DNA from: Rhodospirillum sp.
GTDB taxonomy: Bacteria > Pseudomonadota > Alphaproteobacteria > Rhodospirillales > Rhodospirillaceae
Direction of reading: 5' to 3'
Assembly (NCBI GenBank): GCA_021741145.1
Contig: JAIOYK010000006.1
Span: 1-64,000 of the forward strand
DNA: 64,000 bases
This document shows positions 26,853-37,366 of the stretch, in pieces. The notes beneath the pieces were generated by a model, which had not been told where the DNA came from, ran no database searches, and saw only the letters and a program-made list of their open reading frames with translations. The translations under genes were made by a program, and so were the position numbers. Every line of letters starts with the position of its first letter. The first letter of the stretch is position 1.

Positions 26853-28015
26853 GTCTGCGTGTTGTCACCGCTCCCACGCCCGCGAACCCGGCTTCGCCGT
26901 CGTTCACGCGCCTGGACACCAGCCTTCTGGGCCGGTGGTGGTGGACCGTGGATCGGGTCCTGCTGGGCGCCATTGCCCTGCTGATCGGCGTCGGCATGGT
27001 TTTGATCATGGCCGCGGGTCCCCCAGCCGCGGCGCGCATCGGGGCGGAAACCTTCCATTTCGTCCAACGCCAGTTCCTGTTCGTTCCCGTGGCCGCGACC
27101 CTGGTCCTGGGCGTTTCCATCCTGCCTGTCCGTCAGGTCCGCCGCTTGGCGGTGATCTTGTTCGGGATCTTCACCTTGTTACTGGTCGCCACCCTGGTCG
27201 TCTCCAGCGAAATCAAGGGGTCATCCCGTTGGATCGCGTTCGGTCCCTTCGCCCTGCAACCGTCGGAATTCGTCAAACCCACGTTCGCCGTGGTCACCGC
27301 CTGGATGTTCTCCTCGGCCCGGTCCCAGGACGGTTTCCCGGGCAACGCCATCTCGATCCTGTTGATGGCCATAGTCGGTGGCCTGCTCGTCTCCCAACCG
27401 GATTTCGGCATGACCATGGTGGTGGCTGGCGTCTGGGCCAGCCAGTTCTTCCTGGCCGGGCTCTCCCTGTTCTGGGTGGTGTCGCTCGTGGCCATGGGCG
27501 TGGGCGGAGCCGTCCTGGCTTATCACATGCTGCCCCACGTCCATGACCGCGTGGACCGCTTCCTCGACCCCCAGACCGGCGACCAATACCAAATCCAGAA
27601 ATCCATGGAGGCCTTCACCGAAGGCGGCCTGCTGGGCCGCGGGCCGGGCGAGGGCCGGGTCAAGGAGCAATTGCCCGACGCCCATACGGACTTCATCTTC
27701 GCCGTGGCGGGAGAGGAATTCGGTCTGCTGCTCTGTCTGCTGATCGTGGCGCTCTTCGCCTTCATCATCATCCGCGGATCCCTGCGACTGCGCCGGGAAG
27801 ACAACCTGTTCGTCCTGCTCGCCGCTGGCGGGCTGCTCACCCAGATCGGTCTGCAGGCCCTGATCAACATGGCATCGAGCCTGAGCCTGATCCCCACCAA
27901 GGGTATGACTCTGCCCTTCATCAGCTATGGGGGGTCCTCGATGGTCTCCACGGCACTCTGCATGGGTATGATCCTTGCCCTCACCCGGCGCCGAGCCCAC
28001 GGGGAGGCACTCTGA
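26849..28015 (+). CDS. ftsW: Septal peptidoglycan glycosyltransferase FtsW (SEDS family)
   Basis: 388 residues, ATGA overlap with murD. About ten membrane helices. SEDS markers: GSSRWIAFGPFALQPSEFVKPTFAVVTAW, LLVSQPDFGMTMVV, DHRVDRFLDP-type segment (here HDRVDRFLDPQTGDQYQIQKS), DFIFAVAGEEFGLL and MTLPFISYGGSSMVSTALCMGMIL. It polymerises lipid II at the septum together with FtsI. The N-terminal 35 residues are Pro/Ser-rich and cytoplasmic. Confidence 0.97.
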   Translation: MSLRVVTAPTPANPASPSFTRLDTSLLGRWWWTVDRVLLGAIALLIGVGMVLIMAAGPPAAARIGAETFHFVQRQFLFVPVAATLVLGVSILPVRQVRRLAVILFGIFTLLLVATLVVSSEIKGSSRWIAFGPFALQPSEFVKPTFAVVTAWMFSSARSQDGFPGNAISILLMAIVGGLLVSQPDFGMTMVVAGVWASQFFLAGLSLFWVVSLVAMGVGGAVLAYHMLPHVHDRVDRFLDPQTGDQYQIQKSMEAFTEGGLLGRGPGEGRVKEQLPDAHTDFIFAVAGEEFGLLLCLLIVALFAFIIIRGSLRLRREDNLFVLLAAGGLLTQIGLQALINMASSLSLIPTKGMTLPFISYGGSSMVSTALCMGMILALTRRRAHGEAL

Positions 28016-29172
28016 TGACCGAGACCCGCCCCGAAATCCGTCAACTCCGCATCTTCCTCGCCGCCGGAGGGACCGGAGGCCACGTCTTCCCCGCCGAAGC
28101 CCTGGCCGAGGAACTGACCAACCGGGGCCACGCCCTGACCCTGGTCACCGACAAGCGCGGGCAGTCCCATGGGGGGCGCCTGGGCCAGTTGGAAACCCGC
28201 CGCATCCTGGCGGGCGGAATCGCCGGTCGAGGCCTGTCCGGGCGCCTGCGTGGCATGTTGGAGTTGGGTCTGGGTACGCTCCAGGCCTGGAACCTGCTGC
28301 GCGCCCAAAAGCCCGACGTGGTCGTCGGTTTTGGCGGCTATGCCGCCCTCCCCACCATGCTGGCGGCCATCCGCCTGAACCTGCCAACGGTGGTCCATGA
28401 ACAGAACGCCATCCCAGGCCGGGCCAACCGCCTGCTCGCCCCCCGGGTGACCCGCTACGCCGTGGCCTTCGCCAAGGCCCAGCGGCCCCGGGGCTCGCGC
28501 CCCTATCTGACGGGCATGCCCGTCCGCCCCGCCATCCTGGCCCTGCGCGAGAGCGCCGGCTATCTCCCGTCGGAGGGCGACGCTCCCTTCCACCTGCTGG
28601 TGACCGGTGGCAGCCAGGGCGCGCGGGTGTTCTCCACCCTGATCCCCGAGGCCATTGGCCTGTTCGACCCCGCCCACAAGGCGCGGACGCGGGTTACCCA
28701 GCAATGCCGCCCCGAAGACCTGGACGAGGCCAAGGCCCGCTACGCCGAAATCGGCGTGGACGCCGAACTGTCCTCCTTCTTCGGCGACCTGCCCGAGCGC
28801 CTGCGCGACGCCCACCTGGTGATCTGCCGATCCGGTGCCTCGACCATGGGGGAACTGTCGGCCTTGGGCCGCCCGGCCATCCTGGTACCCTATCCGTTCG
28901 CCATCGATGACCACCAGACCGCCAATGCCCGCGGCCTGGAAGAGGTCGGCGGCGCCTGGTTGATGTCCCAGGACCACCTGTCGGCCAAGGCCCTCGCCGA
29001 ACGGCTCCAGGCCCTGATGGACCAACCCAAGGTGCTCGCCCGGACCGCGGCCAAGGCCTACGCCCAGGGCGTCCCCGACGCCGTGGCCCGCCTCGCGGAC
29101 CTGACCATCGCCACCGCCCTAGGCAACCCCGCCCCAGCCAAGACGGCCCTGGACCAGGAGATCGCCCCATGA
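28015..29172 (+). CDS. murG: Lipid II-forming N-acetylglucosaminyl transferase
   Basis: 385 residues, starting within the ftsW stop codon (TGATG). The glycosyltransferase family 28 motifs are intact: [105 protein letters not shown]. It adds GlcNAc to lipid I at the inner membrane face, giving lipid II, the substrate of FtsWI. It overlaps murC by 4 nt. Confidence 0.98.
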   Translation: MTETRPEIRQLRIFLAAGGTGGHVFPAEALAEELTNRGHALTLVTDKRGQSHGGRLGQLETRRILAGGIAGRGLSGRLRGMLELGLGTLQAWNLLRAQKPDVVVGFGGYAALPTMLAAIRLNLPTVVHEQNAIPGRANRLLAPRVTRYAVAFAKAQRPRGSRPYLTGMPVRPAILALRESAGYLPSEGDAPFHLLVTGGSQGARVFSTLIPEAIGLFDPAHKARTRVTQQCRPEDLDEAKARYAEIGVDAELSSFFGDLPERLRDAHLVICRSGASTMGELSALGRPAILVPYPFAIDDHQTANARGLEEVGGAWLMSQDHLSAKALAERLQALMDQPKVLARTAAKAYAQGVPDAVARLADLTIATALGNPAPAKTALDQEIAP

Positions 29173-30626
29173 GAGCCCTGCCCATCGATATCGGCCCCCT
29201 CCATTTCGTGGGCATCGGCGGCATCGGCATGAGCGGTATCGCCGAAGTGCTGCACAACCTGGGCTACCGCGTCCAGGGCTCGGACATGGCCGACAACGCC
29301 AATGTCAAACGCCTGCGCGCCCTCGGTATTTCGGTGACCGTTGGCCACGACGCGGCCAACCTGGGGGACGCCCAGGTGATCGTCGTTTCCTCCGCGGTCA
29401 AATCCTCCAACCCCGAGGTCGTGGAAGCCCGCGGCCGCTACCTGCCCGTGGTCCGACGCGCCGAGATGCTGGGCGAGTTGATGCGCCTGAAGTGGTCCAT
29501 CGCCGTCGGCGGCACCCATGGCAAGACCACCACCACCTCGCTGGTGGCCCAACTGCTGGAAAGCGCGGGTCTGGGTCCGACGGTGATCAACGGGGGGATC
29601 ATCAACGCCCGGGGCACCAACGCCTATCTGGGGACCGGCGACTGGATGGTGGTGGAAGCCGACGAAAGCGACGGCACCTTCACCAAACTGCCCGCCACCA
29701 TCGCCCTGGTCACCAATATCGACCCGGAGCACATGGACTTTTACGGCACCTTCGAGAAAGTGCGGGAGGCCTTCCGGACCTTCGTCCACAACCTTCCCTT
29801 TTACGGCTTCGCCTGCATGTGCATCGACCACCCGGAGGTTCAGGCCATGATCCCTGAACTTCAGGACCGGAAAATCATCACCTATGGCCTGTCTCCCCAA
29901 GCGGACGTGCGCGGCGCCAATGTCACCCTCGGACCCCGGGGGGCCCGCTTCGACGTGGTTCTGACCGACCGCATCACCGGAGAAAGCCGCGTCATCGAGG
30001 GCGTGCGCCTGCCCATGTACGGCAAGCACAATGTGCTCAATGCCCTGGGAGCCATCGGCGTGGCCGCCGAAATGGGCATCGATGATCAGGTGATCCGCGA
30101 CGGCCTGTTCCGCTTCGAGGGCGTGAAGCGCCGCTTCACCCGCACCGGCGAAGCGGGGGGCATCACCGTCATCGACGACTATGGCCACCATCCCGTGGAG
30201 ATCGCCGCGGTCCTCTCCGCGGCCCGGGACGCCACGGAGCGGACCGTGATCGCCGTCGTCCAGCCCCACCGCTATTCCCGCCTGAACAGCCTGTTCGAGG
30301 ATTTCTGCACCTGCTTCAACGACGCTGAACAGGTGGTGATCGCCGATGTCTATGCCGCGGGCGAACAGCCTATCCCCGGAGCCAGCAAGGACGCGCTCGC
30401 CGAGGGCTTGAAGGTTCATGGCCACAAGGGCGTCCACGTCCTGCCCTCGGAAGACGCCTTGCCCGAGTTGATCAACAAGATCGCCCAGCGCGGCGACATC
30501 GTTGTCTGCCTGGGGGCTGGGACCATTTCCGCCTGGGCCAACGCCCTGCCCGAGCAACTCGCCCGGATCCAGCGTGGTATCCGCCGGAACCAATCCGATG
30601 GCCAGATCAATGGGGACGCCCCATGA
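29169..30626 (+). CDS. murC: UDP-MurNAc: L-alanine ligase
   Basis: 485 residues. N-terminus [29 protein letters not shown] and P-loop [21 protein letters not shown] are MurC-specific, as are [11 protein letters not shown] and [20 protein letters not shown] and [19 protein letters not shown]. It attaches the first amino acid of the stem peptide. The gene overlaps murG and murB by 4 nt each. Confidence 0.98.
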   Translation: MRALPIDIGPLHFVGIGGIGMSGIAEVLHNLGYRVQGSDMADNANVKRLRALGISVTVGHDAANLGDAQVIVVSSAVKSSNPEVVEARGRYLPVVRRAEMLGELMRLKWSIAVGGTHGKTTTTSLVAQLLESAGLGPTVINGGIINARGTNAYLGTGDWMVVEADESDGTFTKLPATIALVTNIDPEHMDFYGTFEKVREAFRTFVHNLPFYGFACMCIDHPEVQAMIPELQDRKIITYGLSPQADVRGANVTLGPRGARFDVVLTDRITGESRVIEGVRLPMYGKHNVLNALGAIGVAAEMGIDDQVIRDGLFRFEGVKRRFTRTGEAGGITVIDDYGHHPVEIAAVLSAARDATERTVIAVVQPHRYSRLNSLFEDFCTCFNDAEQVVIADVYAAGEQPIPGASKDALAEGLKVHGHKGVHVLPSEDALPELINKIAQRGDIVVCLGAGTISAWANALPEQLARIQRGIRRNQSDGQINGDAP

Positions 30627-31615
30627 TGTCGACCCAGGCCTTCCCCTCCGACCTGATGGACCGGCTGCCGCCCGTGCGCGGGCGGCTGACCGCGAACGCG
30701 CCCCTCGCGTCGGTCACCTGGTTCCAGGTGGGGGGGCCGGCCGAGGTCTTGTTCAAACCCAAGGATCAGGCCGACCTGGCCGAGTTCCTGGCCAACCGTC
30801 CGGCGGATCTTCCCGTGCTGGTTCTGGGCGTGGCCTCGAACCTGCTGGTGCGCGATGGCGGGGTGCCCGGCGTGGTCATTCGCCTGGGCCGAGCCTTCGC
30901 CGACATCGCCATCGACGGCGAAACCATCACCTGCGGCGCCGCGGTCCTGGACGGCACCCTGGCCAAGATGGCCCGGGACGCCGGTCTGGCCGGGCTGGAA
31001 TTTCTGTCGGGCATTCCCGGGACCATCGGCGGCGCCCTGCGCATGAACGCTGGCGCCCATGGCGGGGAAATGAAGGACATCGTCGTCTCCGCCACCGCGA
31101 TGGATTCCTTTGGGCAGGTCTATACCCTGACCCCGGAGCGGCTGCGGTTCTCCTACCGCCATTGCGGTATTCCCGAGGACTGGATCTTCACCCGTTGTGT
31201 CCTGAAGGGTCGTCCGGACTCCAAGACCGCCATTTCCACGCGCATGGAGGCCATCCGCGTCGATCGGGAGGAAGCCCAGCCCATCCGCGCCCGTACCGGC
31301 GGTTCCACCTTCGCCAATCCGGACCCCAAGGTTTCCGGCGGACGTCGGGCTTGGCAACTGATCGACGAGGCCGGGTGCCGGGGGTTGACCCTCGGAGGGG
31401 CCCAGGTCAGCGAGAAGCATTGCAACTTCCTGATCAATACCGGTTCCGCCACGGCGACCGACCTGGAAACCCTGGGCGAGACAGTCCGCGCCCGGGTCCT
31501 CGCGGCCACGGGCGTGGCCCTGATCTGGGAAATCCGTCGGGTCGGTCAACGCCTTGACACCCCCCGGGAAATCCTGCCCCCCAACCCGACCCCGAGCAAG
31601 GGAGAAGTCCGATGA
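30623..31615 (+). CDS. murB: UDP-N-acetylenolpyruvoylglucosamine reductase
   Basis: 330 residues. The FAD-binding domain shows [36 protein letters not shown] and [24 protein letters not shown]. The C-terminal domain has [14 protein letters not shown] (catalytic Ser) and [12 protein letters not shown], then [20 protein letters not shown]. It makes UDP-MurNAc from the enolpyruvyl precursor, upstream of MurC in the pathway. ATGA overlaps with murC and ddl. Confidence 0.98.
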   Translation: MMSTQAFPSDLMDRLPPVRGRLTANAPLASVTWFQVGGPAEVLFKPKDQADLAEFLANRPADLPVLVLGVASNLLVRDGGVPGVVIRLGRAFADIAIDGETITCGAAVLDGTLAKMARDAGLAGLEFLSGIPGTIGGALRMNAGAHGGEMKDIVVSATAMDSFGQVYTLTPERLRFSYRHCGIPEDWIFTRCVLKGRPDSKTAISTRMEAIRVDREEAQPIRARTGGSTFANPDPKVSGGRRAWQLIDEAGCRGLTLGGAQVSEKHCNFLINTGSATATDLETLGETVRARVLAATGVALIWEIRRVGQRLDTPREILPPNPTPSKGEVR

Positions 31616-32520
31616 GAAAACGCGTCACCGTCCTGCTGGGTGGGTTCTCCGCGGAACGGGAGGTTTCCCTGAACAGCGGCGCCGCCGCGTCCGAGGCCCT
31701 GACCACCGCGGGCTTCACCGTGACCACACTGGACGTCCCCCGGGACGTCGGGGCCTTTCACACGACCCTCTTGGCCAGCAAGCCCGACGTCGTCTTCAAC
31801 GCGCTGCACGGCCGCTTCGGCGAGGACGGAGCCATCCAGGGCATCCTGGACATCATGGGCATGCCCTATACCCACTCCGGTCGGTTGGCCAGCGCCGTGG
31901 CCATGGATAAGCCGCTGGCCAAATCGGTCTTCGAACGGGTGGGCATCCCCGTCGCGCCCCATGTGATCGCCGATCGGGCGACGGTCCTGGCAGAGGAGGC
32001 CCTGCCCCGTCCCTATGTGGTCAAGCCCATGAACGAAGGCTCCAGCGTCGGCGTGACCATCGTCACCGAGGACACCAACGACCTGCCCTTCACCCGGGCC
32101 GATTGGCCCTATGGGGATCGGGTCATGGTGGAGCGCTTCGTTCCCGGACGGGAACTGACCGTGGCGGTCATGGGGGATCGTCCGCTGGGTGTGACGGAAA
32201 TCCTGACCGGCCACCGCTTCTATGACTACGACGCGAAATACGCCGACGGAGGCTCCCGCCATGTGCTGCCAGCCCCCGTCGAGCCCGAGATCTTCGCCGA
32301 GGCCCAGCGCCTGGCGGTCCTGGCCCACGAAGCCCTGGGTTGCCGCGGAATAAGCCGGGCGGACCTGCGGTACGATGGCGAAACCCTTTACATGCTGGAA
32401 GTGAACACCCAGCCAGGCATGACCCGCACCTCCCTGGTGCCGGAGCAAGCCGCCCACGCCGGTGTTTCGTTCCCCGATCTGGTCACTTGGTTGGTGGAGG
32501 AAGCCCGATGCGACGCTTGA
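31612..32520 (+). CDS. ddl: D-alanine--D-alanine ligase
   Basis: 302 residues. Typical DdlB features: VLLGGFSAEREVSLNSGAAA near the N-terminus, NALHGRFGEDGAIQGILDIMGMPYTHSG, the ATP-grasp segment VVKPMNEGSSVGVTIV, and LGCRGISRADLRYDG...LYMLEVNTQPGMTRTSLVPEQA at the C-terminus. It makes D-Ala-D-Ala for MurF. The 3' end overlaps ftsQ by 13 nt. Confidence 0.98.
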   Translation: MRKRVTVLLGGFSAEREVSLNSGAAASEALTTAGFTVTTLDVPRDVGAFHTTLLASKPDVVFNALHGRFGEDGAIQGILDIMGMPYTHSGRLASAVAMDKPLAKSVFERVGIPVAPHVIADRATVLAEEALPRPYVVKPMNEGSSVGVTIVTEDTNDLPFTRADWPYGDRVMVERFVPGRELTVAVMGDRPLGVTEILTGHRFYDYDAKYADGGSRHVLPAPVEPEIFAEAQRLAVLAHEALGCRGISRADLRYDGETLYMLEVNTQPGMTRTSLVPEQAAHAGVSFPDLVTWLVEEARCDA

Positions 32521-33527
32521 TCCCCCGCCAGTCACCCCGTCCCCGGACGCTGCGAGAGGGCGGCCTGAACCGCGCCGTGACCCGCAGCGCCCTGGTCTTC
32601 CTGCTCGCCAGTGCCCTGGGCATGGCCTATCTGGCCAGCCGGACGCCCGCGCTGGCCAGTCTGCTCAACCCGAACACGGTCCCACCAGAAGAGGTCACCG
32701 AACTCTCCGCCAAGGGCAGCGCTGGCCCCCTCCCTTCCGTGGAGATGGCACCCGGAGAGGCCGCGGACAGCGCTCCCGCCTTGGTTGGGTCCTCCCGGTC
32801 GGCGGAAATCCTGGCTGCCCAGGGACTCGTGCTTGACCAGATCACCGTCAGCGGACGGGTCTTGAGCGACACCCAGGACCTTCTGGACGCCGTGGGCGTG
32901 GTCCAGGGCGCGCCCCTGATGGCCATTGATCCCGTCCTGGTCCGAACACGCCTGCTGACCCTGCCCTGGGTGGCTTCCGCCCGGGTGGAGCGTCGCCTGC
33001 CCGCTGAACTGCACCTGGACATCATCGAGCGGGAGCCCATGGCGCTCTGGCAGCACGACGGCGCCTATGCCGTGATCGATCGCCAGGGCAACGCGGTGAA
33101 CGTGGATCCAGGCGCCTGGGCCCACCTGCCCATGGTCGTGGGCAAGGGGGCCGCGGAGCGGGCCGCCGAGCTTTTGAACCTTTTGACCACCCAACCGGCC
33201 ATCGCCGCGCGGGTGAAGGCCGCAATTCTGGTGGGCGAACGCCGTTGGACCCTGCGCCTGGACGATGTGGAAGGGGGCATGGCCCTGCGTCTGCCCGCCC
33301 AGGACCCGGCGGACGCCCTGGCGACGATCGCTGAACTGGATAGCCGGGATGGCCTGTTGTCCAAGGATTTGGCGATGATCGACATGCGCCTTCCGGGGCG
33401 CTTGGTCGTGCGGTTGGTTGACCGAACCGGCAAGGACACCGGGACCGGCGATCCAGGCGAGGGGACTTCCGCCCACCGCCCAGTGCCCGGCGGGACTCAA
33501 CCGCACGGAGAGGGACGGGATGCCTAG
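32508..33527 (+). CDS. ftsQ: Cell division protein FtsQ
   Basis: 339 residues from the ATG at 32508, inside the end of ddl; the frame is open further upstream but there it only shadows ddl. A cytoplasmic N-terminus and one membrane helix (AVTRSALVFLLASALGMAYLA) are followed by an ~80-residue linker. Next is the POTRA domain (ILAAQGLVLDQITVSGRVLSDTQDLLDAVGV...VASARVERRLPAELHLDIIEREPMALWQ) and a beta domain. It recruits FtsL/FtsB to the divisome. The tail is Gly/Thr/Pro-rich and overlaps the ftsA start. Confidence 0.95.
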   Translation: MRRLIPRQSPRPRTLREGGLNRAVTRSALVFLLASALGMAYLASRTPALASLLNPNTVPPEEVTELSAKGSAGPLPSVEMAPGEAADSAPALVGSSRSAEILAAQGLVLDQITVSGRVLSDTQDLLDAVGVVQGAPLMAIDPVLVRTRLLTLPWVASARVERRLPAELHLDIIEREPMALWQHDGAYAVIDRQGNAVNVDPGAWAHLPMVVGKGAAERAAELLNLLTTQPAIAARVKAAILVGERRWTLRLDDVEGGMALRLPAQDPADALATIAELDSRDGLLSKDLAMIDMRLPGRLVVRLVDRTGKDTGTGDPGEGTSAHRPVPGGTQPHGEGRDA

Positions 33528-34866
33528 GGACGCCATGAGCAACGAAACACCAAGCGCCCAGTCACAGGCCCCCCAGCCCCGCCCGGTCAGCCGCCGCAAG
33601 GAGGCCCGGTCCACGCCAGCCCGGCGCCAGCGCGGGGGGTTGATCGCCGCGCTCGACGTGGGAACCACCAAGATCGCCTGCTTCATCGCCCGCGAGGAGG
33701 AGGACGGTCACCTGCGCGTCCTCGGCGTCGGGCACCATCGCTCGAAGGGCATGCGCAACGGTCAGGTCGCCAATATGGACGAGGTGGAGCTGTCCATCCG
33801 CGCCGCCGTCGACAGCGCCGAGCAAATGGCCAACGAGCGGATCTCCGACGTGGTGGTGAACATCAGCGGTGGCCATCCCCATTCCGCCCGGGTGGAAGTC
33901 GAAATGTCCATCGCCGGACACGAGGTGCGCGCCGCGGATGTTCGCCGCATCCAGGCCTTCGGTCGGGAACAGCATACCGACGCCGATCGGGAGTTGGTCC
34001 ATTGCATCCCCGTCTCCTACGCCATCGATGGGGCCGACGGGGTACTCGACCCCAGGGGCATGTTCGGTCAGACCCTCGGGGTAAACATCCATCTGATCTC
34101 CGCGGCGCTGGGCCCCTTGCGCAACCTGACCACCGTCGTCGAACGGTGCCACCTGGACATCGAGGACCGGGTGGTCACGCCCTACGCCTCCGGCCTCGCC
34201 TGCTTGGTGGACGACGAGAAGGACATGGGCGTCACCGTCATCGACTTGGGCGGAGGGACCACCTCCATCGCCGTCTTCCACGAAGGCCACGTCGTCCACA
34301 CCGGCCTGATTCCCGTGGGGGGCCTGCATGTCACCAACGACATCGCCAAGGGGTTGACCACGCCTCACGCCAACGCCGAACGCCTGAAAACCATGCATGG
34401 AAGCTGCCTGCCCTCCCCCTCGGAACATCGGGAACTCCTCAAGGTGATCCAGGTGGGCGAGGAAGACGAGGCCACGGCCAAGGAAGTGCCCCGCTCCATG
34501 CTGACTCAAATCATCCAGCCCCGGCTGGAGGAGACATTCGAACTGGCCCGCGCCCACCTGGAAGCCTCTGGCTTCGGGGGTGTTGGCGGCCGTCTGGTCG
34601 TGCTGACCGGCGGGGCCAGCCAATTGCAAGGGGTGCGCGAACTGGCCGAGGCCGTCCTCGACCGCCAGGTGCGCCACGGATTCCCCCGGCGCATCCGAGG
34701 TCTGGCCGACAGCACGTCGGGTCCGGCCTTCGCCGCCTGCGCGGGGATGCTGCGCTACGCCGTGCAGCACCACGTGGAAACCCCCGATACCGATCCGGCC
34801 GCCGACGAGTCGGCCGCGACAGGCGCCTTCTGGCGCCTATCCCGCTGGTGGAAGGAGAACTTCTGA
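33520..34866 (+). CDS. ftsA: Cell division protein FtsA
   Basis: 448 residues from the ATG at 33520 (GGAGAGGG upstream), overlapping ftsQ by 8 nt; the ATG at 33535 is an alternative. A Pro/Arg-rich leader of ~35 residues precedes the actin-like fold. Nucleotide-binding motifs are LIAALDVGTTKIACFIA, VTVIDLGGGTTSIAVF and VVLTGGASQLQGVRELAE. The C-terminal WRLSRWWKENF is the amphipathic membrane-targeting helix. FtsA anchors FtsZ filaments to the membrane. Confidence 0.97.
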   Translation: MPRDAMSNETPSAQSQAPQPRPVSRRKEARSTPARRQRGGLIAALDVGTTKIACFIAREEEDGHLRVLGVGHHRSKGMRNGQVANMDEVELSIRAAVDSAEQMANERISDVVVNISGGHPHSARVEVEMSIAGHEVRAADVRRIQAFGREQHTDADRELVHCIPVSYAIDGADGVLDPRGMFGQTLGVNIHLISAALGPLRNLTTVVERCHLDIEDRVVTPYASGLACLVDDEKDMGVTVIDLGGGTTSIAVFHEGHVVHTGLIPVGGLHVTNDIAKGLTTPHANAERLKTMHGSCLPSPSEHRELLKVIQVGEEDEATAKEVPRSMLTQIIQPRLEETFELARAHLEASGFGGVGGRLVVLTGGASQLQGVRELAEAVLDRQVRHGFPRRIRGLADSTSGPAFAACAGMLRYAVQHHVETPDTDPAADESAATGAFWRLSRWWKENF

Positions 34867-35010
34867 CCCAGCGACCTGGCGCTGAACAAGGCGCCACCCA
34901 TCCGGCGACGGTGATCCACGGGAGCGGAAAATCGGCGTCGAGTACACAAAACCGAGAGCAAGGACATCGTCCTTATGGCATGGTACACGAACGATCCGGA
35001 GGCAGATCCA

Positions 35011-36864
35011 ATGGCCATTAACATTACCGTTCCGGAGGGCGTCGAGCCCCCCCACCTGAAGCCCCGAATCACCGTTATCGGTGTCGGTGGCGCAGGAGGC
35101 AACGCGGTCAACAACATGATTGACGCCAACCTGGAAGGCGTGGACTTCGTCGTCGCCAATACCGACGCCCAAGCGCTGTGCCATTCCCGGACCAGCCGTC
35201 GCATCCAGTTGGGCAATGACGCGACCCAGGGTCTGGGCGCGGGTGCCCGGCCCGAAATCGGCCGCATCGCCGCCGAGGAAGCCGTCGAGGCCGTCGCCAA
35301 CGAGTTGAATGGGGCCAACATGGTCTTCATCACCGCGGGCATGGGCGGCGGCACCGGCACGGGTGCCGCGCCGGTCGTGGCCAGCGTCGCCCGCGAGTTG
35401 GGCATCCTGACCGTCGGCGTGGTCACCAAACCCTTCCAGTTCGAGGGCCAGCAGCGCATGCGCCTTGCCGAATCCGGTATCGACGAACTGGCGCAGTTCG
35501 TCGATACCCTGATCATCATTCCCAATCAGAACCTGTTCCGTGTCGCCAATGAAAAGACCACTTTCGCCGACGCCTTCAAACTGGCCGACGACGTGCTCTA
35601 TTCCGGTGTCCGGTCGGTCACGGACCTGATGATCAATCCGGGCCTGATTAACCTGGACTTCGCCGACGTGCGCACGGTCATGCAGAACATGGGCCGGGCG
35701 ATGATGGGCACGGGCGAGGCCGAGGGCGAGCGCAGGGCCCTGGAAGCCGCCGAGGCCGCCATCGCCAACCCGCTGCTGGAGGACACCTCCATGCGCGGCG
35801 CCCGGGGTGTGCTGATCAACATCACCGGCGGCACCGACGTCACCCTCTACGAGGTCGACGAGGCGGCCAACCGCATCCGGGACGAGGTGGAGACCGACGC
35901 CCATATCATCTTCGGCTCCAGCCTGGACTCCAGCCTGGATGGTCGCATCCGCGTCTCCGTCGTGGCCACGGGCATCAATGCCGAGGACATGAGCCGCATG
36001 ACCCCGGTCGAAAGCCATCACTCGACCCACGCCGTGTCCCCCCACTCGGTCCAGTCCGACGCGCCAATGCCGGACATCAGAACCACGACCGCCACCCATA
36101 AGCCCCGGGCCATGGAAGCCGCGGCCCCGGCCCGTCCAGCCGTGACCCGGACCGCGCCCACCCAACGTGCCGCCCCCCCGGTCGCCCCCCGTACGACGGC
36201 CCAGACCGCACCGTCCGCGCCCGCGCCGCGTCAGGTCCCGGCCCAGGCGCCGCGCCAGACTCCGGCGGCCCAGACGCAACGTCTGGCTTCGGCGGCCCAG
36301 GTTCCAGTGAGTCAGCGTCCGATCATGGACCCGGCCAAGTCCGCCCGGGTGCGTCAGACCGTGTCCGGCCTGGAAAGCATGGTCCTGGAAAGCAACGCCA
36401 ACCGAGCATCCTCCCGGGCTCAGGCGCCCTCTTCGGCGCCGATGGCCCGTCGAGACGCCTTCATCCCCGAGCCGCCGATGGCCACTCCGACCCGGCAAGC
36501 CGTCCAGGGCAACCTGGACATCGCCGAGCCCGTTCACTTGGCGGCGCCCCAGGTCCAGCCCCAGCCCCAGGCCACGCCGGTGGAGCCCGCCTATGATCCG
36601 CGTCCGGCCCGGGACTTCCGGCCTGGCGTGGCCCAGGGCACCCGTCCCCAACCCGCCCCCCAACCGGAGGCGGACAAGACCGAACGGCCGAGCCTTCTGG
36701 CCCGGATCACCGGTCTGGGACATCGCGCCGCGTCCGACCACAAGGACCCAAACCCCTTGTTGTCGGCCAAAACCCTGTCCGCCAACCCCGATGACCGGGG
36801 CGTGAACAGCCAGTCCGACGACCAGTTGGAGATCCCCGCGTTCCTGCGCCGTCAGGCCAACTGA
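35011..36864 (+). CDS. ftsZ: Cell division GTPase FtsZ with a long linker
   Basis: 617 residues from the ATG at 35011, with CCGGAGG 9 nt upstream; an earlier ATG at 34975 has no such site. The GTPase core (about 20-330) has [28 protein letters not shown], the tubulin signature [16 protein letters not shown] and [17 protein letters not shown] disordered Ala/Pro/Gln/Arg-rich linker of roughly 270 residues leads to the C-terminal peptide [15 protein letters not shown], which binds FtsA and other partners. Such long linkers are known in alphaproteobacteria. It closes the dcw run and is 144 nt from ftsA, so it may have its own promoter. Confidence 0.98.
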   Translation: MAINITVPEGVEPPHLKPRITVIGVGGAGGNAVNNMIDANLEGVDFVVANTDAQALCHSRTSRRIQLGNDATQGLGAGARPEIGRIAAEEAVEAVANELNGANMVFITAGMGGGTGTGAAPVVASVARELGILTVGVVTKPFQFEGQQRMRLAESGIDELAQFVDTLIIIPNQNLFRVANEKTTFADAFKLADDVLYSGVRSVTDLMINPGLINLDFADVRTVMQNMGRAMMGTGEAEGERRALEAAEAAIANPLLEDTSMRGARGVLINITGGTDVTLYEVDEAANRIRDEVETDAHIIFGSSLDSSLDGRIRVSVVATGINAEDMSRMTPVESHHSTHAVSPHSVQSDAPMPDIRTTTATHKPRAMEAAAPARPAVTRTAPTQRAAPPVAPRTTAQTAPSAPAPRQVPAQAPRQTPAAQTQRLASAAQVPVSQRPIMDPAKSARVRQTVSGLESMVLESNANRASSRAQAPSSAPMARRDAFIPEPPMATPTRQAVQGNLDIAEPVHLAAPQVQPQPQATPVEPAYDPRPARDFRPGVAQGTRPQPAPQPEADKTERPSLLARITGLGHRAASDHKDPNPLLSAKTLSANPDDRGVNSQSDDQLEIPAFLRRQAN

Positions 36865-36868
36865 CCCC

Positions 36869-36950
36869 CTATCCGACCCTTGTCCGGTAGGGTCTTCGGA
36901 TAGACCATGACCAAGACTTGCTCCCACCGGGACCCCCGCCAGGGGGTCCC
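36869..36950 (+). terminator. Two hairpins downstream of ftsZ
   Basis: First, CTATCCG-A-CCC pairs with GGG-T...CGGATAG at 36869-36903, starting 5 nt after the ftsZ stop. Second, GGGACCCCC pairs perfectly with GGGGGTCCC (36929-36937 and 36942-36950) across GCCA. Neither has a T-run, so these are candidate transcript 3' ends or processing sites. The remaining gap to lpxC (to 37366) is non-coding apart from a short direct repeat at 37091. Confidence 0.5.
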
Positions 36951-37090
36951 ACCTGGAGAGCGCGCGGCGCGACGAGCCCCCTTCCAACAGGCCCGTGCCA
37001 AGGCATTATAAAAACACGTGATCGCTCTTTCCTATCGGCGCGCGTTCCAGAACGGAACCGCGCCGCGCGTGTGTCTGGCGATCGCCGCCT

Positions 37091-37122
37091 CTCGCGTCGC
37101 AACATTCCTCGCGTCGCAACAT
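37091..37122. repeat. 15-bp direct repeat in the ftsZ-lpxC spacer
   Basis: CTCGCGTCGCAACAT occurs at 37091-37105 and again at 37108-37122, a 17-bp period, followed at once by ATTGCAACA, a partial third half-site. The tandem half-site layout recalls a regulator binding site. It lies about 245-275 nt before the lpxC start. No matching regulator is known to me. Confidence 0.5.
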
Positions 37123-37366
37123 ATTGCAACAATCCTTGATTTGAGCCCTTCCCGACCATTCCGTACAACCATAGTCGGAAAGCGAGCCACGCGGGTGATG
37201 GGTTCGACGGATGAACGGGGACCGCCCCTTCCGACGCGCATCACCCCTTGGAAAGGGCCAGAGTGATAAACCCGCTCGGGTCAAGTCGTCTCGGCCCATG
37301 TGTCTTTTCGGCCCGCGAGTCTTCTAGGCCTACCGGGTTGTTCGGTATCAAAAGGGGAACGGTGTC

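Noticed and set aside
34837-36987. 716-residue minus-strand open frame opposite ftsZ
   Set aside because: Very Gly/Arg/His-rich antisense shadow; FtsZ on the plus strand is unmistakable.
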